DNA from: Opeltia flavorubescens
Lineage: Eukaryota > Ascomycota > Lecanoromycetes > Teloschistales > Teloschistaceae
Length of the DNA stretch: 64,000 nt
Assembly: GCA_000442125.1 (NCBI GenBank)
Contig: KE546971.1
Coordinates: 1,304,583-1,368,582 of the forward strand
Direction of reading: 5' to 3'
This document shows, piece by piece, positions 11,995 to 24,768 of the stretch (within the stretch, counting starts at the first letter, position 1; each line of letters begins with the position of its first letter). Below the pieces are notes generated by a model, which saw only the letters and a list, made by a program, of their open reading frames with translations, was not told where the DNA came from and did no database searches. The position numbers and the translations under genes are program-made.

Positions 11995-13870
11995 TAATAA
12001 ATGATAATAACCTATTATTAATATTTTAAACGTTTTTTACCTTTAATATAAAACTATTATTAAACGCTAATCTATTATTAATTAATTTATTATTAATAGA
12101 AAAAGCTTATAAAACTTATTATAAAATAGATTTTAGCGTTATAAATTTATATTAAAATTTTTATTTATAGTAGAATTAAATAAGTATTTAATATAGTAAT
12201 TTTATTAAATATCTAAATATTTATAATAATACGGCTTTTAAGGCTTTAATTAGTCTTTTTCTATATTATAAAATAAAGAAATAAAAATAGGGTAATTATA
12301 ATACTCTATTCTATCTAATTATATTTATAGAATTTATTAAAGGTTTTATTAATAATCTTTTTATTAAAGGTATTAATAGGGTATATATAAGCCTATTTAG
12401 ATTTATAGATTAACTTTTAGTTTTTTATTAATAGAATATTTAAATATTTTAACTCTAGTATATTAATAATATTACTAGTATTTTCTTATAAACGCGGGTA
12501 GTATTTAATTAAAGTAATTAAAATAGTTTATTTAATTTATATTTTAAAAATTATTATTTTTATAAAATATACTACCTCTATTTAATAGTTAATCTTAAAA
12601 AATAGTATAATAATAGTATTTAAGACTATAGTAACTATTATAATAGCTATTATATAGCGCTTAATATATTTTCAAAAATATCTAGACTTTTATTTTAATA
12701 ATTTAATAGCTAGTTTATAGTTTTTTAAGCTAATTTAATAGTATTTATTAGTTTTAAATTTTTAAATAATATCTAGTTAAATTTTTATAATTAATTGGAT
12801 AAAAAATAATAAATTATTTCAAATATAGATTTATTTAAATATATAGTCTATAATATTGATATAATTTATAAAAATATCTAATATTTTTAATTAATATATA
12901 AACTTATAATTTTATAAAAAGTTTAATAAATTTTAATATAAATTTATAACTTTAATAGTTTTATTAATACATAATAGTCGTATAATATATTCAATACTAT
13001 AAATAATAGTATTTACTTCAGTACTTCTAATAATAATAATAATTAATACTACTATATTATTATAAAAGCTATTAGTTATTATATTAATAAATAGATATAT
13101 TTTAATATCTTTAGACTTAATAATATCGATATTAATAAATATATTAACGCTTAAATCGTTTACTAGATAAAGCTTATATATAATAATAATAAACTTTATA
13201 GTTTTTTTATTAAATATAAAAATTTTAATAATTATAAATTTAATAATATTATATTATCTTTTATTAATATTTTTAAAAATTATAAAAACTNATATCTTTT
13301 AAATTATAATAAATAGTAGCTATTTTAATAAAAATTCTCGGTTAATTAAAATTATTATATAGCTTATATTTTAATTAAAACTATAATTTTTTATATTGAA
13401 TTATAAGCGAATATTTATAATTATATATTAGTATTTTTATAAAGTAAAGCCTTTTATTAATATATTTTCTATAATTAAATAAATTATTTAAAGTACCTAT
13501 AATAATAGTTATTAAATAGTTTTTATTTTAATAATTTTTAATATATTTTTAAATAGTTTAACTAATTTTAAGTAAACTTGTACTAATATTGTTAAAATAT
13601 TTAGCTTAATAATTAGTTTAATTACAATAGCTATAATTAAAAAAATTAGCTATTATCGCAAAAATATAGATAATAATATAAAGTATTATTTAATTTAAAA
13701 AATATTATTATATTTATTATATTATTATATTTTTACTAGTTTAGATTTTAAAATTATACGCTTGATTATAATAAAATAAAACTTTATTATATTATTATAC
13801 TAATTAGGATCTTTAATAGTAATATATAAAATTTTATTAAACTTTTTATTTATTGTATAAAAGAACCCGA

Positions 13871-14140
13871 AATTTTTTCAAAAAAATTTTTGAAAAATTT
13901 ATATTTATAATAATTTTATTATATATTTTATATTTAAAAGAAATAAAATTTTAGAAATTATAAAATTCGAAATAATTAATTTATTTAATTTTTTAATTAA
14001 ATTATAATATTTATTTTATATAGCAGTTCCTACTATATATAATAAAAAAATAATTAATAATTAAAAAACTAAATAAATTAATTATTCCTTTCTAAATAAT
14101 TTTTTTATTTTTTTTTTTTTAAAAAAATTTATTTTTATAT
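13871..14140. other. Non-coding gap with hairpins
   Basis: This is the junction between truncated Gypsy-1 and the 18-bp tandem array. It contains a short inverted A/T repeat at about 13869-13900 and the long stem-loop listed next. No gene is seen. Confidence 0.5.
13966..14092. repeat. Long stem-loop (inverted repeat, ~127 bp)
   Basis: An arm at about 13972-13999 is the near-perfect complement of one at about 14061-14088 (28 bp). The ~60-nt loop itself contains a smaller palindrome, TATATAGCAG / CTACTATATA. It may be a small foldback element. No target duplication was found. Confidence 0.55.
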
Positions 14141-14230
14141 TTTTAGCCCTATTAGGCTTTTTAGCCTTATTAGATTTTTCAGCTCTATTAGGCTTTTCAG
14201 CCCTACTAGCTTATTCAGCCCTATAAACTT
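14141..14230 (+). repeat. Five tandem 18-bp units
   Basis: The unit is TTTTAGCCCTATTAGGCT, five times in register with a few substitutions, fading into a partial sixth. It stands where the CTGGCAG/CTGGTAGGG head of the S element would be (see next feature). Confidence 0.75.
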
Positions 14231-14520
14231 TTTTAGCGAGCGTATAATAAAAATCGCTAGCGCAAATCTTTTATAGCTAATAACGCTACTAATTTTAATC
14301 TAAACTTTAAAAGTTTTAAACCGTTAGAATACGCTTATTAAACGCTTCAAACTAAGTTACTTTACACGTTACTATACAAAAGATTAAAGAAGTTATACTA
14401 CTATAAAATCTAGCTGGATTTCGGTATTCCTCGCTTATTAAACGCAGCTTACAGCTAATAGATAAGCGGGTAGAAATCAATTTCTTATATAAGCTGGACC
14501 CTTTTTTTGCGTATTCTATT
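14231..14520 (+). mobile_element. Divergent relative of the S element
   Basis: From GCTACTAATTTTAATC (about 14284) to about 14420 the sequence follows the central part of the S elements (AGAATACGC.., GAAGTTAT.., ..CTAGCTGG), with many substitutions and a different head and tail. With the 18-bp array it looks like a sister family sharing the S core but with its own 5' minisatellite. The ends are not defined. Confidence 0.5.
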
Positions 14521-14753
14521 ATAGAAAAAGTAGATATTTAGCTCTAATAAAGTTTATTAATTAATAAAAGCTATTTTTATAACTTTAATATTATCCTATT
14601 CTATTATTAAAAATTTACTCGCTAGAAGCTTCCTATTAAAAATAGGCTTATTAGTTATTTAACTAGCGGTTTTTATTTAAATTCAGGTTATTATTATATT
14701 ATTAATAGCTATAGTTTTACTAGTTTTTAGTATAATTTTATTATAGCGGAGTA
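14521..14753. other. Unique-looking AT-rich gap
   Basis: Nothing recognised. It ends with GAGTA (14749-14753), the left target duplication of Gypsy-2. Confidence 0.4.
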
Positions 14754-14966
14754 TATAAGGCCGGAGGCCCAGCGGGTGTAAAATTCGCAGGAGGTGGGGC
14801 TATACCTAATACGGGTAGCGCCTATATTTAGTAAAAACCCTGCGGGCTCTAGACTACTAATTCATTAATAATTAGTTCTATTATTATTTAGATAAGCGTC
14901 TTTTATATTTTATTATATAACTCCGTTAATCTAAAATTCGTAGGCTACTTATTTAACAACCTTATA
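14754..14966 (+). repeat. Gypsy-2 5' LTR (213 bp)
   Basis: Less mutated than its partner; it keeps GGCCGGAGGCCCAGCGGG near the start. The 3' copy has transitions at most of these C/G positions. Confidence 0.9.
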
Positions 14967-14999
14967 ATTCTAATTACTCCTTAATTATAAAGAGTTACC

Positions 15000-16640
15000 T
15001 AGTAAAATAACGAGAGGAATTTAAAAAAAAAAACCTCGCGTATAAACTTTAAAATAGCTAGAAGCCTTATAAAAGGACCGAATTATAAAGTTTAATAATA
15101 ATAAGTAAAATCTATTTAAAAACCCGGGTAGAAATAATAAAAATAATCTAGTAAACGAATTTTTATCTAGTAAAAAAAATATAAAAATAGTAGGCGATTA
15201 AATAAACGAAGCCTTTAGCGAAGAAACTTTATTAAAAGATAAAACTAGGGTATAAATATTATAAATTTAGTTTCGTATTTAAAAACTAGAGTTAAAAAAT
15301 AAATTAATAAAAACTCATTTATAAATTATTAAACTAGAAACTAACGCGGGCTATTAAAAATAGTATAATAATAATTATTATTAATCTTTTTTAAATACTA
15401 GAAAAAAAGCTAATAAGTCGAAAATATTTAATAAATAATTATATACTAAAAATAAAAATTTAATATAGTAGTTGACCGATTATAAAAAATATATTAATAT
15501 TTTATAAAAGAATTTTTTTATAAAAAAAAAAAAATTTTATTAAATAGCTTTTAGATTTAATAATAAATCTAAAGTTTAATAGCGCGATTATATTAAATTA
15601 TTAGATATTAGAAAAAAATTATTTATTTAAAACGATTATATTAAATATTATAAAAATATATTTAATAATCTAGCGATTTAAAATATATAAATAAAAACCC
15701 GGCTAGAATTTATAAAATAGCTAGAATTATAATTGATATCTATATTTAATTAATATTTATAATAATAATATAATAATTTAAATTATTTAATAAATAAGTT
15801 TTTAAAGATTTTCTATTAATAAATTGAAATAAATAAGCGAATTAGTAATAAAGCGCTATAAAATTTTAAAAAACTAAAAATTTATTAAATTTTTTTAATA
15901 TAATATACTAGCACTGGGCCACCGTCCTAATGGGATTTTGCTGCTGGCAGCTGGCAGCTGGCAGCTGGTAGGGCTGGCAACTGGTAGGGCTGGGAACTAG
16001 TAGGGCTACCAGTCAGTGTAGTACAGCTAGAACTTCTACACGCTATAGCGCTACTAATTTTAATCTGATTTTTAAAATCTTTATAGTATTAAAATACGCT
16101 CGTTTAGCGCTTTAAAATAAGCTACTATATATACTACTATATATAAAACTAACGAAGTTATTTATCTATAAAAAAACCAGCTATTTTAGTAGTTAAAGGC
16201 GCTAACCGGATTTATAACTATAAACGTTTAATACTAACCGATAAAATTTATACTTATTTCGGGTCGGGAAGCCGATAAAGGACGTTTTCTAATATATATA
16301 TAATTATATTAAAGTAATATTTATAAAAAATAAATACTATATTTAAATTAAAGTATAAAATACTTAATAAAAATATCTAATCCTTTAAATAAAATAGTCG
16401 GGAAAAAAATTTATAAGGAAAAAAAAAAGATTTAAATTATAGTAAAGGCGGTAGTTAGAATTTAATTAAATATCTAAAAAAATATAAGGAAGTAGTATTT
16501 AAAATAAAATATTAAACCTATAAAGTTAAAAGGTATAAAGCGGATAATCTTATATACTTTAAATTTATAAAAAAATAGGAAAAATATAATAAGGGAAAAG
16601 GAATATAAAAAAAAAGTAAATGCTAATATATATCGCTACT
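15000..16640 (+). pseudogene. Gypsy-2 gag relic
   Basis: A charged, Lys-rich frame runs from about 15160, is interrupted by the S element at 15908-16304, and resumes. At about 16516-16557 it has TYK..KRYKADN..Y spacing consistent with a CCHC zinc knuckle whose Cys/His codons are RIP-altered. A Lys/Gln-rich tail (KKQEKYNKGKG, with the Q read through a TAG) follows. Capsid homology is inferred from position and composition only. Confidence 0.55.
15908..16304 (+). mobile_element. S element, copy 3 (397 bp)
   Basis: Nested in the gag of Gypsy-2. It has three CTGGCAG units at the head, a GGGTCGGGAAGCC segment near the end and an (AT)n terminus. Its head still holds many CA/TG dinucleotides although the host element around it has almost none. 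Confidence 0.88.
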
Positions 16641-17499
16641 ATATTAAAATTATCTATAACTAGGTAGTAAGTATCTATTATAATAGTTTCTTTATATATT
16701 AATACCTTTATAAGGCCTTAAATAGTTTATTATTTAATTAATTCGAATATATAAAAAAAATTTATTTTATAAATATTTATTAAAAAATTTTTTTTATTTA
16801 AAAATTAAATAGCTCTAAAATAAATTAAAGCGGTAGATAGCCCTTGAATTCTATTTTATAATTTCTATTTATTAGGTACGAATCTAATAAATAATTATAA
16901 AGTAAAGAAATATTGGAGAAATAATTACTATGTAGTAAATATATATAAATATAATATAATTTTAGACTATTTCTAACTAGTAGAAGTAGACTCTAATATT
17001 CGCTAATAAAATTAAAAATAAATTTATAAAAGTACTTCTACTATTTATAAAGCGGTATTAAACTAGGTCGGTATTTATATTATAAAGGAACTTATTAGAT
17101 TAACTATATTAGTAGTAAATAAAAAAAATAATATATAAATTATATATTTTTATTAATTAATATCTAATTTAAAAATAGAAATAATTATTTTAAAAATAGC
17201 GAGGTACGGTATAATATAGATTAAAAATTTTAAAATTCCGCTAGCTTTATAAAACTTAATAAAGTTTTTATAAAAAGAATTTATTAATAGTTTAAATATA
17301 TATAATTAAATAAAATATTTTATAAATTTAAAACTAGGTAAATAAATAAAACTAAGCCTAATTTATATTATATTACTAGATAAATTAGCGGTAATTTAAA
17401 ATACATTTATCAATATATATATAAATTAAACGTTAAATAAAGCCTTTAAAAAGTTTAATTAAAATATTAATACTATTTTTTAAAAAAATAAATAATAGT

Positions 17500-20050
17500 T
17501 TATAATTGAATATAAATTATAAAGGTCTTAATAAAATTATTATTAAAAATAAATACTTTTTACCCCTATTATCGGAAACTTTAAATAGATTTATATATAA
17601 AAAGCGATTTACTAAAATTAATATTTATAATATCTATTATTATATTTAAATCAAATAAAAAAATAAATAAAAAATTATATTTTAAACTCGCTATAGATAA
17701 TTTAAATACTAAATTATACTATTTAACCTTATAAATATTTCTATAATATTTTAGTTATATAATAATAAGGCGTTAGAATTTTATTTAAATATATTTTATA
17801 TAATTTATTTAAATAATATACTAATCTATTTTAAATATAAAAAAAAGTATTAAAAATATATTTATATAATTATTAAAATTTTATTAAAATAAATTTTTAT
17901 ATATAAAACTATTAAAATATATTTTTTAGCTAAAAATTAGAAAAGAATTTATACTAGTATTTAATAGTATTCTTTAATTATAAATTTAAAAGTATAAAAT
18001 TCTACTAGGATATATATAATATAAAGCTTTATATTATAGTATTAGATTTTAAAAATTAGCGGTATTATTTATAAAAAGTTAAAAAAAAAATTTATATAAT
18101 TATAGATTATAATAATTTTAAGTATTTTATAACTATAAAAAAACTTATTATAAAGTAAGTATAGTAGATAAAAAAACTAGTTATATATAATTTTTATATA
18201 AAATACTAAAAGGGTTTATTAAACCTAGTAAATATATTATCTAAAAGGCTTAATATTATAAAACCTAATAATAGTAAAGATAATAATAATAATTTTCTAC
18301 TTACTTTATAAAATAAACTTTATAATAGAAACTACTAGCTTAAATTATAGGAAAAAAATAGAGTATTTATAATAATTAAAATTATAGTAATTTTAGCGGT
18401 AGAATTAAGTAATATTTATTATTATAAATACCCTTACTACTTATAAAAATAAAAAAGAATTTAAAAAAATTTATAGGTTTTTAAATTTTATAAACTCCCN
18501 GTTTTTAATTTAATAGGTTATTAAATTAAAAAAATCCTTTTTAAATATATAATTATTTATAGCGGAATAGTTTTTTAAACTTTAATAAAGGGACGCTTTT
18601 ATTATAAAAGTAGAATAATATTAAAGATTTACTACTAATAAAAAAAAACTTTTAAAATAAAGAATTAAACAGAATAAGCTACTTTAAAAAAATTTAATAA
18701 TTTATATTTTTAATAATTTAATAATAAAAGAAAAAAATTTTTATATAAATTATAATAATTTTAAAGCGGGTTATTCTATAAAGAAAAGAATAAAGGATTT
18801 AGTTTATAAAAAATATTATTAACTAGGTATAATTAAAGAAATAGAAAATTATTATAAAATATACTTTAATTACTAAAAAGTATAAATCTACTATTATAGA
18901 CTTTATAGCTAGTTAAAATTAATTCTATTAAAAAATATAACGCCGTTTTATACGATAATAATAGATTTTATTACTAATTTACTATCTATAATTACCCTAT
19001 ATAAAAAAAAACTTACGATTTAATTTTTATATTAATAAATAAATTAATTAAGTATATAATTTATATTCCTACTATTAAGAATATTTATATAGAAAGATTT
19101 ATAGAGTTATTATAGCGCGAGTTTATTAAATATTATAATATTATATAGGAAATTATTAATAATAAAAAGTCGCTTTTTATAAGTAAATCTTAAAATATTT
19201 TTTATTATTATTTAAATATTAAAAAGAAATTTAATATTATATTTTATTTTTAAATTAATATTTAAATAAAATATTAAAATTGAATTTTAAAATATTATCT
19301 ATAAGTTTTTTATAATTATAAGTAGGATAATTAGTTAAAATTATTACTTTTAACGGAATTTATTTATAATAATAATATATATATAAATATTAGTAAACTA
19401 TAAAATAAATTATTGAAAAGACATATTACTATTTTAAAAATTAAATTTAAAAATATAGCTCCTAAAAAAATAGCGCTCTTAATATCTAAAAAAATAAATT
19501 AATTTAAAGATTTAAAAGAATATTTAATTAAATTTTATAAAAAAATTTCTAAATAATAAATAAAATATTATAATATCTATTATAAAGCTATAAACTTTTA
19601 AAAAAATTATAAAATATTATTATAAAATATTAATATTTATACTTTAAGGTTTAAAAAAAGGCTAAACTATAAATAATTAGGGCTTTTTAAAGTCCTAAAA
19701 AAAGTTAATAAATAAACTTATTTTTTTAAACTATTTAAATATTATAAAAAAATCTACTTTATATTTTATATTAGTTTACTTAAATTATAGTATTTTTATA
19801 ATAGAAACCCTAAACCCTAACCTATTCTAATAGAAGATAGAAAAAAATAGAATAAGTACTCGATAAATATATAATTAAAAATAAATTCTAATATTTAATT
19901 TATTAAATTAATATTATACCTTTTAAAGATTTTTAAAAGCTAATTAATGACCTGAATAATATAAAAGAATCTATTAGAGATTTTAAATAGGTAAAACTAA
20001 AAATAGATCTATTAAAAAAAACGAGGGCTAGAATAAAAAGTATACTTAAA
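17500..20050 (+). pseudogene. Gypsy-2 pol relic: RT, integrase, chromodomain
   Basis: RT at about 17590-18100 reads ...TRYR.FKY..ILFNLINIS... then ...IIYLNNILIYF..., the decayed form of the F-G-L-x-N-A-P tract and the Y-L-D-D-I catalytic motif (Asp codons now Asn). Integrase at about 19060-19420 reads YIPTIKNI...ERFIELL.REFIKYY..., then ...LLLTEFIYNNN..., the region between the second catalytic Asp and the Glu-bearing strand. The integrase tail (GLFKVLKKVNKQTY, about 19670-19800) is the GPY/F module. At about 19860-20010, F.YLIY..N...NDLNNIKESIRDF has the layout of a chromodomain. Numerous TAA/TAG codons replace Gln and Trp. Confidence 0.85.
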
Positions 20051-21922
20051 GGTAAAAAGAAAAAAAATAGATTATATAAAACCTATTAATTATTTAAAAA
20101 ATTATTACTAGAAATTTATATTATTATATTAATTTAAATACTTATTATTCCTATAAATTAGTTTATAATATACCCGTATTTTTAAATAAAACTATTAATT
20201 ATTATATTTAAAAATAAATCATTAGTAAAAGTTTTAAATAAATAATTAAAAAAATAATTATTAATATATATTTTTTTAATAATTTACTAAATATTATTTA
20301 TTCTATTTTATAATAAAGTAAAAGCTTCTTTTATTATAGTAATAGAAGGTTTAACTATATCTACTATTATTAAAATAATAATATTAATAGGCTTATACTC
20401 TATAAAGAACTTTATCTTAAATTTCCGGAAATATCGTTATTAAACAGCGAAGGTAACTTTAAAATTTACTTTTAGATAGAAATACCGGTAAAAATTCCTA
20501 AATATATATTACCCTTTTAAAAGGCAGATATCCTATTTATATTAATAGTTAATAAAAGTATAATAATTATATTTAATAGCCTTTTTTATCAATATATAAT
20601 AAATATATATAAGGTTTATTATAAGGCGTTTAATATATTATATATATTAAATTAAACTTTCATTAATTATAAAATATTATATTAATATTTAATTTAAAAA
20701 AATTTAAAAATTTAAATAATTATTTAAAAATTTTATTAAAATTATAAATTATAGAATTATAATTTAAATATTTAAAAAATCTATTTTCTATATACCTTTA
20801 AACTACGGCTCCTTTTTATAATCTTTTTTAAATAAAGGGGCTATAATAAAAATTATATAGAGAATTAAAAAAGATTAGTTTTAAACTTATTTATCTATTA
20901 AATTAGCTAAAATTTATAATATTAAATAAAAATTTTAAGGAAATAAAAGAAATTTATAATTTTAGCGCTATAATTTAGTAAATAAACTATAATAATAATT
21001 AAATATTATATTTATATAATAAATTATAACTTTAAATTTAAAAAAAAAATTAATAAAAAGTTCGTAATTTAATAAAAAGTAAAAATTTAAAAAAAAATAT
21101 AACTATTTAAATATTTTAAGTAATATTTCCTAAAAAAATATTATAAAAATAAAAAAAGGTTTAGTAAATAATAGTTAAATAAAAATTAATTATTTACTTT
21201 TTTATTATATTTATAGTTTATTAAAAAATATAATTTTAAAAGGAATTCTAGCTTATTCTATATCTAATATTATATACTTTTTAAAAGTAAATTAAAGCTG
21301 AAAGTTAAACTTTAAATAATTTTATATAATTAAAAATAATTTAATATTATTAAAGTAAGCTTAAAATATTTTATTACTATATAAAAAATAAAATAATATT
21401 TTATAAAAAGAAATTATATAATAGAAATACTATTTATTTATAAATTTAATATTTAAAAATAACCTAATATAGTTAAAGGTTAATATTTATAGATTTTATT
21501 TTTTTAAAAAATTTTAAAAAAATTTTATATTATTTTAAATTATTTTATAATAAATAAAAAAATAAAATTTTAATATATTTATTTATAAGTTTAATTTTTT
21601 AAATTTTATAAAAGAATATTAAATAGATACTATAAATTAAAAATTTATAGCTTATAAATATTTAAATAAAATTAAAATTATTAATTTAATTTATTTAAAT
21701 TAATTAAATAAATTAAAAGGATAATTACGCTTTTAACTAAATTATAAAATATTTAAATTTTATAATTATATATAAAGTCAGTTTATTTATAGTTTATAAA
21801 ATTAATCTTTATAAATTTTAATATAACTATATATTAGCTAATAAAATATAGAAGTATACTATATAAATTTACTATTTACTAATAGAATTTAAAGGATTAA
21901 GTTTAGTTAAAAAAAATATAAT
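20050..21922 (+). other. Gypsy-2 3' internal region without recognised domain
   Basis: 1.9 kb between the chromodomain and the 3' LTR. The first ~600 bp give an open-ish frame; the rest is non-coding. An A-rich tract just before 21923 is in the position of a polypurine tract. Confidence 0.45.
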
Positions 21923-22135
21923 TATAAAGTTAAAGGTCTGGCGGGTATAAAGTTTATAGAAAGTAGGGCTATATTTAATATAAATAGCGCTTATATTTAA
22001 TAAAAATCCTACGGGCTTTAAACTATTAATCTTTTAGTAATTAGTTCTATTATTATTTAGATAAATATCTTTTATATTCTACTATATAGCTCTATTAACC
22101 CGAGGTTCGTAGGTTATTTATTTAGCGATTTTATA
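21923..22135 (+). repeat. Gypsy-2 3' LTR (213 bp)
   Basis: Same length as the 5' LTR; the differences seen are almost all C/T and G/A. Followed by GAGTA. Confidence 0.9.
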
Positions 22136-22158
22136 GAGTATTAGCTTTAAATAAAGAA

Positions 22159-22400
22159 TAGATTGGTTAGGTCGAGTCGGATCGGGTCGAGTCGAACCCG
22201 GGTTTTTAATTTAGTAGTTGGTTTTAAATTAGGTTACTAGTAAATTAGGTCGAATCTAAATCGGGTTACAAGTAAATTAGATTATTTTTAAGTCCTAATT
22301 TTTAAACTAAAAGTCGGGTTAGATTATAAAATTTAAACCGATAATCTAACTCGATAATTTAACCTAATTTAATTTTTCTATAGGCTATATTAGTAAAAAC
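22159..22400 (-). repeat. Left terminus and subterminal repeats of the 14.1-kb unit
   Basis: About 50 bp match the MITE end almost base for base apart from transitions. Then a run of GTCGG/TCGGGTTA words recurs up to about 22350, unlike the MITE interior. This is the usual arrangement of transposase-binding sites. Confidence 0.75.
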
Positions 22401-22929
22401 TTAAACTTTAAAATTTAAATAAAGTTTTTATTTTATTATTATTTTTAAATTATATTTTTTTTAATTTTAGTTTAATTATATCGATTAATAGATAAAGTTT
22501 TAATAAAAGAAGTTAAATAGTTTAAACCTTAGATAAATTTTATTACTAATATTAAAAAGAAATATATTTATTTCTTTTATCTACGGTTATAATAAATATA
22601 TAATATTTTTAAATAATAATAAACTTTAAATATCTAAGCTCCTTATTTAATTTAAATATATATTATATCTAATTAATAGTAATACCGAGCCGATTTATAA
22701 AATTAAAAATAAACTATATATTTTTACTTTAAATAGTTATATATTTTATATATATTATAGTAAGTTAGATATCTACTATATATTAAAACTATAGTACTAG
22801 TAATATATAGAAATAATATATTTTTTTTTTAAAAATACTATTATATAGGCTTTTATAGCTTTATATAATATATTTAATATATTTAATTAAATATAATTAA
22901 TTATAAAATTTGTATAGTTATTAACTCTA

Positions 22930-23550
22930 CGACCTTATATATTAAAAAGTAATTCCTATACTAGGCGTTTTAATAGTATCTTTAGAAATAATAGTTTAAT
23001 AATCTTTTAATACTAATAGATTTTTTATAAAATAATAATATCCGGTTTAAAATAATATTATTATTAGTATTAGCTTACTTCGCCGTATAAATAAAGTATT
23101 ACTATTTTATATTATTTTATTAATTCCCTTTTAACTAACTCCTTTATTATAATAAATCCTTTTTCTATAACTAATTTCTATACCGCGAGTAACTACTTCT
23201 CTATTATACTCTTTATTCTATATATCCTCTTTATTCCGAGTATTTATAATCTAAAATAATTTAAAGCGGTTTTTTTTTAATATATTAATTTCGCTAATTA
23301 AAAGTATTCCTATTATTAAATAGGCCTATATTTAATAAATCTTTATAGTTTAAAACCTAACTATTATTTTATAATATATAGCTTAGAGTATTTTTGGAAA
23401 TATAACTACTATCGCGTAAATATAAAAGGGTTAGCTTTTTATTATTTAATAAATAACTATTTTTTTATAGATTTAGATAGATTAGGAAATTACCGTTTTT
23501 AGTTATATATATTTTATTATTTATATTTATTTAAAATTAATAAATAATAA
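22930..23550 (-). pseudogene. Unidentified coding-like relic in the 14.1-kb unit
   Basis: On the minus strand, reading stops as mutated Gln/Trp, a long Gln/Arg/Lys-rich frame appears (for example SSYSRYRNQLQKKDLLQQRS), followed by ISIKRLLNYYFQRYYQNA. I do not recognise a domain. It could be part of a transposase or accessory gene. Confidence 0.35.
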
Positions 23551-24552
23551 TATTTTAAATATACTACTATAATATACTACTAGTATATTTCTTCTATATT
23601 TTAGTACCTAGTAGTTATATAAACGCGTTTTTTATCGTTATTAATAAAAATACGCGGTAATTTAATTAGTAAATAGAGTAAAAGAATAACTAATAAAAAT
23701 AAATAAAATAAATAAAAAGTATATAGATATTTTAATTAAATAAAAATATATTAAAGCTATTAAATAGTATAAATTTATAGTATATAAAATAAAAAAAGTA
23801 TTAGATTTAATTAATTAGTTAAAATAGGATTTTATAATTAAATTCTAACTTTTAATAAATAATTTTAAATTATATTTAAAGTTTTTATTTTAATATTAAA
23901 TTATATATATTATTATATTTAAAATTCTACCCTATTATATTTAATTATATTTTATTATATATTACTTTATCTCGCTCTATCAATCTATTATCGATATATA
24001 ATATATAGCGATTTAATAATATAATATTAAAGGAAAAGGAATTATATATATAAACAAATATAAACTTTTAAACTTAATTTAAAGCGGTAAAAAAGTTTAA
24101 AAAAATTATTATCTATTAAATAGCCGATAAAAAGGAGAAAAAAGTATTTAAATAAAATCGCCGGGTTTAAAAAGATAATTTTTAAATTATAAAAAACCTA
24201 TATAGTAATATATTAAAATAATATAATATATATTTTTATTAATTACTTTTAAATATTATAATATAAAATAAAATAGTATAAAATATAAAATTAGGAGGAA
24301 GTGGTTTAAAAAGAAAAAATAGTATTATTAACTAAAAAAAGGTCTATTATAATAGTACTAATATCACTAGTAATATAATCTAAAAATATAATAAATACGG
24401 CCGTTAATTTTAAATAGTATAAAATATTTAAAGTAGCGGAAAACGCGTCGGTAATAATATTAAATTATATAATATTAATAATCTAGCGTATTATATAATA
24501 TATTATATATAAAATAGGGCTTAATAAATTAAAGCTTACTAGCGTTTAAAAT

Positions 24553-24768
24553 CTAAAAAAAAAGTAGAATAAGTTTATAAAAGAGTTTAGGACTACTATA
24601 AAGATAAAAAGTAAAAAAATTCCTTTATTATATATTAGTAATAATAATAGAATAATTAAAAAGATTAATAAGGAAATAAAAAAGATTATTAGGAGGTATA
24701 TTATACAAGAAGATATAGAGCCTTTGAAGAGCGATTTATATAGTAAGAATAGTAATAAATAAAATAGC
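24553..24768 (+). pseudogene. Lys-rich coding-like relic in the 14.1-kb unit
   Basis: The plus-strand frame runs about 70 codons with a single TAG, reading ..FIKEFRTTIKIKSKKIP.. and ending ..RRYIIQEDIEPLKSDLYS... Unlike its surroundings it retains CAA and TTG codons. Highly charged, no known motif; possibly the C-terminal part of a longer protein starting near 24050. Confidence 0.4.

Larger units (their letters stand above)
8440..12300 (-). pseudogene. Gypsy-1 pol relic (RT, RNase H, integrase, chromodomain)
   Basis: Domain positions are transferred by colinearity with the plus-strand copies. RT palm coding lies about 11570-11350, just left of the S element at 11612; RNase H about 11080-10860; integrase C-terminus and chromodomain about 9300-8450. 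All frames contain dense TAA/TAG from RIP. Two S elements break the frame, one of them within RT. A single N lies at 8940. Confidence 0.65.
8171..13870 (-). mobile_element. Gypsy-1 chromovirus relic, 5'-truncated, minus strand
   Basis: The 3' LTR is at 8171-8373, and the body to the right is colinear, in reverse complement, with the copies at 38031-42851 and 52830-60874. The match runs through the chromodomain/integrase end (8440-9570), RNase H (about 11080-10860), RT (about 11570-11350) and leader/gag region (12000-13870). The 13000-13870 part matches 55545-56500 of the long copy but is absent from the 38-kb copy, so this copy derives from the full-length form. It ends abruptly at about 13870 with no 5' LTR. 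Two S elements (9575-9970, 11612-11994) are inserted in it. Confidence 0.8.
14754..22135 (+). mobile_element. Gypsy-2 chromovirus, structurally complete, RIP-degraded
   Basis: Two 213-bp LTRs (14754-14966, 21923-22135) are flanked by a perfect 5-bp target duplication GAGTA (14749-14753, 22136-22140), giving an element of 7,382 bp. The expected TG..CA termini read TA..TA, as RIP would leave them. Order inside is gag with zinc knuckle, RT, integrase and chromodomain, all on the plus strand, as in Ty3/Gypsy chromoviruses. An S element is nested in gag at 15908-16304. There are no indels between the LTRs, only transitions, so the element has decayed by point mutation alone. A single N lies at 18500. 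Confidence 0.93.

Noticed and set aside
14141-14230. CRISPR-like array
   Set aside because: Direct tandem 18-bp units with no spacers, in a eukaryotic repeat.
19805-19822. Telomere-like CCCTAAACCCTAA
   Set aside because: Only two to three units, inside the Gypsy-2 pol frame where it encodes Asn-Pro-Lys-Pro; not a telomere.
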